This document shows, in pieces, positions 22,535 through 28,988 of a stretch of 28,988 bases of DNA (position 1 is the stretch's first letter; each line of letters starts with the position of its first letter). Source of the stretch: Candidatus Accumulibacter sp. UBA704 (GTDB lineage Bacteria; Pseudomonadota; Gammaproteobacteria; Burkholderiales; Rhodocyclaceae); assembly GCA_002304785.1 (NCBI GenBank), contig DBMG01000143.1, positions 1 through 28,988 on the forward strand, read 5' to 3'. The notes below the pieces were generated by a model. The model did not search any database and was not told the origin of the DNA. It saw only the letters and a program-made list of their open reading frames with translations. A program made the translations under genes and the position numbers.

Positions 22535-23404
22535 ATGCCATACCTGATCCTCGTCACCATCGTCTGGGCCTTTTCTTTCAGTCTGATCGGTCAATACCTT
22601 GCCGGCAAGGTAGACAGCGACTTCGCCGTGCTCATGCGCGTGGCCATCGCGGCGCTCGTGTTCATCCCCTTCACCCGCTGGCGCAACCTTCCCTGGCGCC
22701 TCCTCGGCGGCTTCTGGCTGGCCGGGGCGCTGCAGTTCGGCGTCACCTACCTGTGCCTGTACCGCAGCTTTACCGTGCTGACGGTGCCGGAAGTGTTGCT
22801 GTTCACCGTGCTTACGCCGATCTACGTAACCCTGCTCGACGATACCCTGGCCAAGCGCTTCAACCCGTGGGCGCTGGTCGCTGCCGGCGTGGCCGTGACC
22901 GGCGGGATAATCATCCGCTTCCACAAGATCGAGGGCGACTACCTGATCGGCTTCCTGCTCCTGCAAGTGGCCAATGCCACCTTCGCCGCCGGCCAGGTGC
23001 TGTGCCGCCAGTTGCTGGCCAAGTACCCGACCGACGTGCCGCTGCACCGCTTCTTCGGACACTTCTTCCTCGGCGCGCTGGTGCTGGCGTTGCCCTCTTT
23101 CTTGCTCTTCGGCGACCTGGCCAAGCTGCCGCAGACGGGCATGCAGTGGGGCGTGCTGGTGTGGATGGGCCTGTTCGCCACCGCGCTGGGCATGTACTGG
23201 TGGGTCAAGGGCAGCACGCTGGTCGATGCCGGCACGCTGGCCATCATGAACGAGCTGCACGTCCCGGCCGGCCTGATCGTGAACCTGCTGATCTGGAACC
23301 GCGACGCCAACCTGCGCACGCTAGCGCTCGGCGGCACCGTGATCCTGTTCTCGCTGTGGGTGAATGGGCTGGGGCGCAGGTTGGGCAGAGTTCGGGCGGG
23401 GTAG
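22535..23404 (+). CDS. EamA/DMT-superfamily transporter
   Basis: A 289-residue inner-membrane protein with about ten hydrophobic helices in two EamA repeats (about 1-130 and 145-280). It is of the DMT superfamily that exports amino acids, amines or other metabolites. Typical features are VWAFSFSLIGQYLAG at helix 1, RSFTVLTVPEVLLFTVLTPI (about 76-95), and the second-repeat LVDAGTLAIMNELHVPAGLI. The start is taken as ATG 22535 (MPYLILVTIVWAF), which begins right at the first helix; an in-frame ATG at 22481 would add an arginine-rich leader before it. It is separated from the previous gene by 123 bp. Substrate unknown. Confidence 0.85.
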   Translation: MPYLILVTIVWAFSFSLIGQYLAGKVDSDFAVLMRVAIAALVFIPFTRWRNLPWRLLGGFWLAGALQFGVTYLCLYRSFTVLTVPEVLLFTVLTPIYVTLLDDTLAKRFNPWALVAAGVAVTGGIIIRFHKIEGDYLIGFLLLQVANATFAAGQVLCRQLLAKYPTDVPLHRFFGHFFLGALVLALPSFLLFGDLAKLPQTGMQWGVLVWMGLFATALGMYWWVKGSTLVDAGTLAIMNELHVPAGLIVNLLIWNRDANLRTLALGGTVILFSLWVNGLGRRLGRVRAG

Positions 23405-23440
23405 TTTTTCGCCAACCGCTCCTTCATCGGAGAGAACGCT

Positions 23441-23469
23441 GTCAAGCCACCCTGCCATGAAGGCTTGAC
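23441..23469. terminator. Stem-loop between convergent EamA and PBP1A genes
   Basis: GTCAAGCC (23441-23448) and GGCTTGAC (23462-23469) form an 8 bp perfect stem with a 13-nt loop in the 121 bp spacer. There is no T-tract on either side, so a terminator role is only possible. Confidence 0.3.
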
Positions 23470-23525
23470 GGCAGCGGCACTTCGCTTCGCCAGCCCAGAC
23501 GACAGCGACTGAAACCCTTCCCCCT

Positions 23526-25862
23526 TCAGCCCCCAAACACCTTCTTTATTGCGTCGAAGATGGACTTGAACGGCGACACTTCCACGTCCAGTGTCTTGAC
23601 TCCGGCATCACCCTTGAATTCGTCGTACACCCAGTCGCCATCGACGTAGGAAACGCCAGGCGGCGGCCTTCTTTCGCTGGGGGGTTTGCCGGACAACGCC
23701 TGGCGCATGTAGTCGATCCAGATCGGCAGCGCCAGCGTCGCGCCGAATTCGCGGCCGCCGAGCGATCTGGGCTGGTCGTACCCCATCCACGAAACGGCCA
23801 CCACGTTGCCGGCGTAGCCGGCAAACCAGCCATCGACCGCGTCGCTGGTGGTGCCGGTCTTGCCAGCCAGGTCGGTACGTCCCAGACGCTGGGACGCCGC
23901 TGCGCCGGTGCCGCTTCTGACCACTTCGCGCAGCATGCTGTCGATGATGAAGGCGTTGCGGACGTCGATGGCCCGTTGATCTTCCTGCCTGGCCGGTTGC
24001 CGCGGCGCTTCCCACAGCACATTGCCGCGGGCATCGGTGATCTTCTGGATCAACCGGGGAGCGACCGTGAACCCACCATTGGCGAACACCGCGTAGGCGC
24101 AGGCCATCTGCAACGGGGTGACCGAGCCGCTACCCAGCGTCATGGTCAGATTGTCCGGATGTTTGGCGGCGTCGAATCCGAAGCGCTGCAGGTAGTCGCG
24201 CGCATAGTGCGGAGTGATGGCTTGCAGCAGTCGGACCGCGACGACGTTCTTCGAGCGCGCCAGGGCCTGACGCAGACTGATCGGGCCGTCGAAGCCGTCG
24301 TCGTTGCGGGGCTCCCAGGACTGCCCGCGTTCGCCTCCCGGCAGCGAGAGCGGTGCGTCGTTGAGCAGGGAAGCCGGTGAGAAGCCCTTTTCCAGCGCGG
24401 CCGAATAAACGAAGGGCTTGATGCTCGATCCCGGCTGGCGCCAGGCACTGGTGACGTGATTGAACTGATTGCGGGAAAACTCGAAGCCGCCGACCAGGGC
24501 CCGGTAGGAACCGTCCTCGGCATTCAGCGCCACGAACGCGGCGTCGACTTCCGGCATCTGCGTGATCGACCACCGGCCCTTGCCGTCCTGGCTGACACGT
24601 ATCACCGAACCGACGCGAATCCTGGAATCCATCCTGGCATTCGGCTGCAGCGCACGGGCGGCGAAGCGCAGCCCGTCGCCCGTGATTTCCAGCGTGTCGC
24701 CGAAGGCGGGTTCGGCGCGCACGCGCTTGGCCGAGACTTCGGTAACGACAGCTGCTATCAGATTGTCGCTGCTGGGATGCCTGGCCAGTATCTGGTCGAT
24801 GGCATCTTCCTGGTCGTCCGCATCGTCCGGCAACTCGACGAAACCTTCCGGTCCCCGATAACCATGGCGCTGGTCGTAGGCCAGTACATTGCGCCGGACC
24901 GAGTAATAGGCTGCGTTCTGCTCGGCCTTGTCGAGTGTGGTATAGACATTGAAGCCCTGGGTATACGCCGCGCCCTTGTATTGCGCATAGAGTTCCTGGC
25001 GCACCATTTCGGCGACATGATCGGCACGGACCTCGAACTCCAGGCGCTGACTGATCTTGAGTGGCTCGCCCACGGCCTCGTCATGTTGCGCCTGGGTGAT
25101 CTTTCCCAGGTGCAGCATGCGCTTCAAAACAAGTACCTGACGGGCCTTGGCCCGTACCGGACTGACGGCCGGATTATGCTTGGCGGGGTTTTGCGGGATG
25201 CCGGCCAGCATGGCCGCTTCCGCCAGCGTCAGGTCCTGGAGGCGCTTCCTGAAATAGGTGCGGGCCGCACTGGCGAAGCCATACGTTCGCTGGCCGAGGT
25301 AGATCTGGTTCATGTATAGCTCGAGGATCTGGTCCTTGCTCAACGCCGATTCGATGCGGTAGGCCAGCACCACTTCGGCCAATTTGCGCTTCACGGTCTT
25401 TACCGGCGAGAGGAAGAACGTGCGCGCCACTTGCATCGTGATCGTCGAGGCTCCCTGATGAAAACCGCCGGCCAGGTCGGCCGCCAGCGCCCGCACGACC
25501 CCTCGATAGTCGACGCCTCCGTGCTCGTAGAATCGCGCATCCTCGATCGCCAGCAGCGCATCCTTCAGGACCGGGGGAATCTCCTGGATCGGCGTGAAAT
25601 CCCGACGTTCTTCGCCGAACTCCCCAAGCAGCGCTCCGTCGGCCGTATAAATCCGCAAGGGTATCTTCGGGCGATAGTCCGTCACGACATCGAACGCCGG
25701 CAGGCTGGGCAGGACGCTCACGAGCATGGCGCTGACCAGCACCAGCACCACCAGGGTACCGACAGCGCCCAACGCAAGGAAGGTGCGGCGCAGGTCATTG
25801 CGGTAACTGGCTATCGCAAAGGGCAAAGCAAGAAACTTGACTGCTGTCGAAAAGAAACTCAC
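23526..25862 (-). CDS. mrcA: Penicillin-binding protein 1A (class A, bifunctional)
   Basis: Builds and cross-links peptidoglycan in the periplasm while anchored by one N-terminal membrane helix (about residues 25-50). The glycosyltransferase domain has EDARFYEHGG (catalytic Glu about 107), GASTITMQVAR (about 137-147), RKLAEVVLAYRIE and ILELYMNQIYLG. A PBP1A-type insert with OB fold follows (about 270-430). The transpeptidase has SSIK with the acylated Ser at about 479, SKN at about 537 and KTGTT at about 668. I place the start at a GTG (25862) with AGGA 7 nt upstream, giving 778 aa. The frame stays open for 79 more codons to 26099, but that stretch has no PBP homology and would put a non-secretory leader before the anchor. 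It is not next to pilMNOPQ, its common partner in related bacteria. Confidence 0.93.
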   Translation of the reverse strand: MSFFSTAVKFLALPFAIASYRNDLRRTFLALGAVGTLVVLVLVSAMLVSVLPSLPAFDVVTDYRPKIPLRIYTADGALLGEFGEERRDFTPIQEIPPVLKDALLAIEDARFYEHGGVDYRGVVRALAADLAGGFHQGASTITMQVARTFFLSPVKTVKRKLAEVVLAYRIESALSKDQILELYMNQIYLGQRTYGFASAARTYFRKRLQDLTLAEAAMLAGIPQNPAKHNPAVSPVRAKARQVLVLKRMLHLGKITQAQHDEAVGEPLKISQRLEFEVRADHVAEMVRQELYAQYKGAAYTQGFNVYTTLDKAEQNAAYYSVRRNVLAYDQRHGYRGPEGFVELPDDADDQEDAIDQILARHPSSDNLIAAVVTEVSAKRVRAEPAFGDTLEITGDGLRFAARALQPNARMDSRIRVGSVIRVSQDGKGRWSITQMPEVDAAFVALNAEDGSYRALVGGFEFSRNQFNHVTSAWRQPGSSIKPFVYSAALEKGFSPASLLNDAPLSLPGGERGQSWEPRNDDGFDGPISLRQALARSKNVVAVRLLQAITPHYARDYLQRFGFDAAKHPDNLTMTLGSGSVTPLQMACAYAVFANGGFTVAPRLIQKITDARGNVLWEAPRQPARQEDQRAIDVRNAFIIDSMLREVVRSGTGAAASQRLGRTDLAGKTGTTSDAVDGWFAGYAGNVVAVSWMGYDQPRSLGGREFGATLALPIWIDYMRQALSGKPPSERRPPPGVSYVDGDWVYDEFKGDAGVKTLDVEVSPFKSIFDAIKKVFGG

Positions 25863-26100
25863 GCGTCGATCCTGAATGAGGTGCTGGCAAGCCAGTCGCC
25901 GAAAGGCGCAGTCTACCCTCAACAGCAGCGGGATGCGGATCGCTGCGTTCAGTTCCGGTTTTCCGGTAGCGGAATCCATCTCCACAAAGACACCGTAGCG
26001 CAGTGTTTTGGGGTTGAACTTTCGACGGGCCAAGCGCTCACAGTAAGGGCACTTTGCCTTCACGAAGGTCAAGAATCGAAACGCACAGCTAGGAGGCACT

Positions 26101-26514
26101 ATGCAGTCGATACTGGTGAAGGATTACATGGATTTCAAACCACATGTTCTATCCGCGCAAGCCTCTGTGCGCGATGCGGTATTGTTCCTATGTAAGGAGA
26201 AAATTACCGGCGCACCCGTTGTGAACAGCGAAGGGATAGTGATCGGCTACGTGTCGGAACAGGATTGCCTGACCAAGGTTCTCAATGATTCTTTCTATTG
26301 CGATGAATCGCCCTGCGTCACCAGCGTCATGACGACAACGGTGAGAAGCACGACACCGGAAACGTCCATCGTCGAGCTTGCGCAAACCATGGCCGTAACC
26401 GCGCCGCGCAACTATCCCGTGATCAAGAACAACAAGCCGGTCGGAATGATTAATCGAAGCACGATATTGGCTGCTTTGGTCGAACTGAACGCGGAGTGCT
26501 ACCTGACGAAGTAG
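26101..26514 (+). CDS. Two-CBS-domain protein
   Basis: A 137-residue protein made almost entirely of a CBS pair (Bateman module), which usually binds adenine nucleotides and senses energy state. CBS 1 is about residues 5-62 (VKDYMDFKPHVL to IGYVSEQDCLTKVL), and CBS 2 about 72-132 (VTSVMTTTVRSTTPETSIVE to KPVGMINRSTILAAL). No partner domain is fused. A perfect AGGAGG lies 4 nt before the ATG, so translation is probably strong. It is divergent from PBP1A across a 238 bp spacer in which I see no clear promoter or operator. The regulated partner is unknown. Confidence 0.88.
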   Translation: MQSILVKDYMDFKPHVLSAQASVRDAVLFLCKEKITGAPVVNSEGIVIGYVSEQDCLTKVLNDSFYCDESPCVTSVMTTTVRSTTPETSIVELAQTMAVTAPRNYPVIKNNKPVGMINRSTILAALVELNAECYLTK

Positions 26515-26550
26515 ATTCCGGCGGATCGATGCTTCCTGGGGAACCGCTGC

Positions 26551-26580
26551 CCCCTTCGCCAAGCGCAGAGCGAATGGGAA
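26551..26580. repeat. REP-like palindromic element
   Basis: The stretch ccccttcgcc...agcgaatggg has arms CCCnTTCGC/GCGAAnGGG (8 of 9 pairs) around AAGCGCAGA. It closely resembles the dispersed REP-type unit CCTTCGACAAGCTCAG-nnCGAACGG, common between genes in Burkholderiales and Rhodocyclales. The copy looks diverged. It follows the CBS gene stop by 36 bp. No second copy was found in this window. Confidence 0.5.
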
Positions 26581-27067
26581 ATACGACGTCAAGATCGTTG
26601 TCCGTCAGACATCATTGATGAATGGACAAGGGTGGCCGGACGTTACGCCGGCTGCTATGTCCGTATCGCCGTGTCGGGCGAAATCTTCCGGCAATACGCT
26701 GGTCGAGCAATGCGGACCTTCACACCTGCGGCGCATCAAGCACGGCCACGCAGGCACCCGTACCGCTATTATGCGCCGCTATGTCCGGCGCGGACTGCAC
26801 TGGGCGCCACGGATGCGCTGATCAGCGCGTCACAACCCGGGCCAACTTCGGTCATACACGCGTATCCGCCAATTACCTAGACCCTGCATCGTGTGTCGAG
26901 ATCCATCCGAAAAGCGCCATATAGGAATTATCTGATACGAGAAATAGTTTCTTTCCGATGTTGCGTCAAGCAACCTATCGATAGACTCATAGTCATATCC
27001 GGGGAAGTTAAAAACGATCTTTTACGACACTTCATATCAAAGGCTTTTCATTCAAAGGGGACGCGCA
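26581..27067. other. Gene-poor spacer before the EB_dh-like gene
   Basis: This stretch of about 490 bp has several short open frames on the plus strand (for example 26622-26924), but they overlap one another in different frames and show no protein signature or good ribosome site. An imperfect hairpin is formed by TTGTCC (26598-26603)/GGACAA (26624-26629) with CATCA/TGATG inside. Nearer the next gene, GTTGC-GTCAA-GCAAC (26960-26974) is a perfect 5 bp inverted repeat that could be a regulator site. AGGGGA lies before the ATG at 27068. AT content rises after about 26930, as expected for a promoter region. Confidence 0.4.
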
Positions 27068-28114
27068 ATGAAACAGAGCATGATTTCCGCAAACACGGCG
27101 TTTGCTGTTGCCGCGATGGCTTTCATAGGCTGCCAGTCAGCGTTGGCTGCTGACACGCTGGTCGCGGTCAAGGTGGCTTCGGCCCCCAATCTCGCATCGC
27201 TGGACAAAGACCCTGCATGGGCCAAGGCCAAACCGTTGAAGATCGAATTGACGGGTGGTGTGAACTTCGCCGGAGGCCAGGGAGCAACCAACGCCACGTT
27301 GAAAGCCGTTTACACCAAGGACATGCTTTACATGCTGGTCCAGTACAACGATCCGACGGATTCGCGGCGTCGGGGCCCGTTCCAGAAACAGGCCGATGGA
27401 ACGTGGAAAAAACTCGCCGATCCGGAGAACAAGGGCGGCGACGACAACGTTTACTATGAAGACAAATGGGCGTTCATCTGGCCGATCGGCGACTCGATCA
27501 AGGGATTCGACAAGAAAGGATGCGCGGCGATGTGCCATGAGGGCCAAGGCAAACCCTACGGCAACAAGTACACTGCCGCAGAAGGGCAATTGGGCGATAT
27601 TTGGCACATGAAGGGTAGCCGTACAGTGCCGTGGGGATTCGTCGATGACCAGTACGTCGACCACACCCGTTATGACGCAAAGGAAAGCCCCAATGCCGGC
27701 CGCAAGAGCGATCCGGGCAACCCCGAGGGCGATTACACGCAGATCAAATTGGTGGATGGCAAGCCGGAGTTCATGGGCCGCGATGGCAAGGCAGCCAATG
27801 AGGGTGGTACCTATTACATCAAGCGCGGCGACGAAGTAGCCTTCGACGATAGTCGCTTCAAGGCGGGGGACGAAGTGGCCTCGTACATCGCCAATGAACT
27901 GAAAGGCGACCGAGCGGACATCAGGATCGCGCACAAGTGGAGCGATGGTGTTCAAACCTCGGTGATCAGTCGCAAGCTGGTTACCGGCAGCAAGTTTGAC
28001 GTGCAGTTCGACAAGTTGAACAAGCGCTATGCCTTCGGATTCGCCGCCTTTGACAACGCGCAAGTGCGCCATGCCACCGTGGATGATCCGCTGTTCATGA
28101 CCTTCAAGAAGTAG
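27068..28114 (+). CDS. Periplasmic ethylbenzene-dehydrogenase-gamma-like (EB_dh) cytochrome with CX3CH motif
   Basis: A 348-residue exported protein. Residues 1-28 form a Sec signal peptide ending ALAAD. The rest resembles the EB_dh domain, the heme-binding gamma subunit of the DMSO-reductase-type ethylbenzene and selenate dehydrogenases: an early LDKDPAWAKAKPLKIELTGG, then YTKDMLYMLVQYNDPT (about 82-97), EDKWAFIWPI (about 131-140), and a C-terminal FGFAAFDNAQVRHATVD. At 151-158 the sequence is GCAAMCHE: two cysteines spaced by three residues before His, rather than the standard CXXCH heme-c site. GQLGDIWHMKGSRTVPWGFVDDQ follows (about 173; quoted in part), typical of EB_dh proteins linked to cytochrome chains. 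No molybdoenzyme subunit is adjacent. Probably an electron-transfer protein; partner unknown. Confidence 0.75.
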   Translation: MKQSMISANTAFAVAAMAFIGCQSALAADTLVAVKVASAPNLASLDKDPAWAKAKPLKIELTGGVNFAGGQGATNATLKAVYTKDMLYMLVQYNDPTDSRRRGPFQKQADGTWKKLADPENKGGDDNVYYEDKWAFIWPIGDSIKGFDKKGCAAMCHEGQGKPYGNKYTAAEGQLGDIWHMKGSRTVPWGFVDDQYVDHTRYDAKESPNAGRKSDPGNPEGDYTQIKLVDGKPEFMGRDGKAANEGGTYYIKRGDEVAFDDSRFKAGDEVASYIANELKGDRADIRIAHKWSDGVQTSVISRKLVTGSKFDVQFDKLNKRYAFGFAAFDNAQVRHATVDDPLFMTFKK

Positions 28115-28136
28115 TTTATCGAGCGCGCTCCATGCA

Positions 28137-28164
28137 CAACCCCGGGAAAGAGCCTCCGGGGTTG
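28137..28164. terminator. Hairpin after the EB_dh-like gene
   Basis: A perfect 9 bp stem CAACCCCGG/CCGGGGTTG with a 10-nt loop, 22 bp after the stop. It lacks a T-tract on the plus strand. It also faces the end of the minus-strand fragment at 28175, so it may serve both sides. Confidence 0.5.
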
Positions 28165-28174
28165 ATGCGTGCTT

Positions 28175-28319
28175 TCACACCTGCGCCGCCAGAAAAAGCG
28201 TGTCCAGGTTTCCGCTGCCGAGCAGAAACGGCACCATGAAGAACTCCGAGTACCGCTGGTCCTTCTGAAACCCGTACAGCGGGAATCGGAAGGTTATGTC
28301 GCAGTCGGCACCCTCTTGC
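28175..28319 (-). pseudogene. Coding-like C-terminal fragment, unrecognised
   Basis: Directly after the stop of the transporter gene, the minus strand in the +1-shifted frame reads about 48 codons without a stop to a TGA at 28175-28177. The peptide is protein-like (segments CDITFRFPLYGF, QRYSEFFMVPFLLG and NLDTLFLAAQV at the end), with a mix of aromatic and charged residues unlike random frames in this GC-rich DNA. The frame stays open upstream into the transporter gene but becomes Arg-rich there. There is no ATG or ribosome site in front. It may be the tail left from a deleted or rearranged gene. I do not recognise the family. Confidence 0.35.
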
Positions 28320-28988
28320 TCACTCCGGCACGCAGATGGCGTTGCGCCTCGCCGCGTCGACCGTCTTTACCGCCAGCAAGCCAATGACCGTGGTCGCGAC
28401 CGCCAGCAGCGCCCCGGCCAGGCCCAGGAAAAACGAGAGCCCGCTACGCTGCGCCATGGAAAATGAAGCGATGGTGATCGCAGCGAGCGGGAACGAGTAC
28501 GCCCACGACGAGATGAAGAACCCGCCCCGCACAAAGCGGGGCGCATTGGCGCCGAGCAGCAAGGCTATAAAGAGCGCGAAGTAGTACAAGAGGCGCGCCA
28601 GGGTGTCGAGTTCCGGCACAAGCACTCCGTAGGCGATGAAGCCGACGGCCGGCGGCGCGAGCAGGATGAATAGCGTCGGTTGCAGGCGCGGTGGCACCGG
28701 CTCGTGGAAGAACACGCGGTAGAAGATGATGATCATCAGCACCAGCCAGAAGACGATGCCGATGCTGAAGAAGAACCAGCCGAGTTCAGGCGAGGCGAAG
28801 CGCGCGCCGCCGATCGGCACGAACAGGTTGCCGACCACCGGGATGAACCATGCCGGATTGGCGTGCTTGATGTCGTAATGCGTGTGGAACATCCAGCTGC
28901 TCAGGATCGACAGCGTGAACAGCAGTTGCAACACAGCGCCGGTCGCCCACAGGAAGAAGGCCACGGAGGGAGCGACTTCGCCCCATAC
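28320..28988 (-). CDS. TDT/SLAC1-type transporter (tellurite-resistance/dicarboxylate family), 5' part missing
   Basis: The C-terminal 222 residues of a multi-pass membrane protein; the frame is open to the window edge (reading VWGEVAPSVAFFLW), so the start lies beyond position 28988. At least six hydrophobic helices are visible. Motifs NPAWFIPVVGNLFVPIGGA, FFLWATGAVLQLLF, PTLFILLAPPAVGFIAYG and FFISSWAYSFPLAAIT are characteristic of the TDT family, which includes TehA, Mae1 and plant SLAC1 anion channels. The protein ends ICVPE, a normal end for this family. The substrate (C4-dicarboxylate, sulfite, tellurite-related anion or chloride) cannot be told. Confidence 0.88.
   Translation of the reverse strand, partial: VWGEVAPSVAFFLWATGAVLQLLFTLSILSSWMFHTHYDIKHANPAWFIPVVGNLFVPIGGARFASPELGWFFFSIGIVFWLVLMIIIFYRVFFHEPVPPRLQPTLFILLAPPAVGFIAYGVLVPELDTLARLLYYFALFIALLLGANAPRFVRGGFFISSWAYSFPLAAITIASFSMAQRSGLSFFLGLAGALLAVATTVIGLLAVKTVDAARRNAICVPE

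Noticed and set aside
26622..26924. Overlapping 68-100-codon plus-strand frames in the spacer after the CBS gene
   Set aside because: Three frames are open at once, with Arg/Pro/Ala-rich low-information products and no ribosome sites; treated as non-coding.

Overview
This 29 kb window looks like ordinary chromosome from a GC-rich betaproteobacterium, most likely Rhodocyclales (Dechloromonas/Accumulibacter/Propionivibrio-like). The reasons are the mdh <> gntR-sdhE-gltA layout, the style of the orphan GspE-like ATPase, DUF3334, MocR and PBP1A proteins, and the codon usage. The taxon is inferred from family resemblance, not from a search. I see no insertion sequence, phage gene, CRISPR array, rRNA or tRNA.

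Left part (1-5090): central carbon metabolism. gltA, sdhE and a UTRA-type GntR regulator run leftward. mdh, an HpcH/HpaI (CitE-like) CoA-ester lyase and a small MazG-type pyrophosphohydrolase run rightward. The divergent gntR/mdh control region holds a palindrome overlapping the gntR -10 and a strong mdh promoter. The sdhCDAB genes that related genomes usually carry between gntR and sdhE are absent here.

5091-9300: a transglutaminase-like (Tgl-type) protein, unexpected in a non-sporulating proteobacterium; a GspE/PulE ATPase without secretion neighbours; a small secreted four-cysteine protein; and a deoxyinosine-type glycosylase overlapping it tail to tail.

9300-15710: htpG behind a recognisable RpoH (sigma-32) promoter, then a glycerol 3-phosphate module. 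glpR lies divergent from glpD-glpK, GlpR-like operators sit over the glpD promoter, and a perfect terminator follows glpK. GlpK phosphorylates glycerol, GlpD oxidises the product into glycolysis and the quinone pool, and GlpR represses the module.

15710-23520: a CheX-like DUF3334 protein; an aminotransferase with a divergent MocR regulator and a direct repeat between them; a half-length TauE/SafE permease; a three-cysteine TudS/DUF523-like protein; an Fsr-type MFS exporter with a dimeric alpha/beta-barrel protein; and an EamA transporter.

23520-28988: a class A penicillin-binding protein (GTG start), a CBS-pair protein, a REP-like palindrome in a 550 bp gene-poor gap, a periplasmic ethylbenzene-dehydrogenase-gamma-like protein with an unusual CX3CH motif, a coding-like fragment of unknown origin, and the 3' part of a TDT/SLAC1-type transporter that runs off the right edge.

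The best leads are the Tgl-like protein, the CX3CH protein, the locus lacking sdhCDAB (with a changed SdhE motif), and the TudS-like protein.
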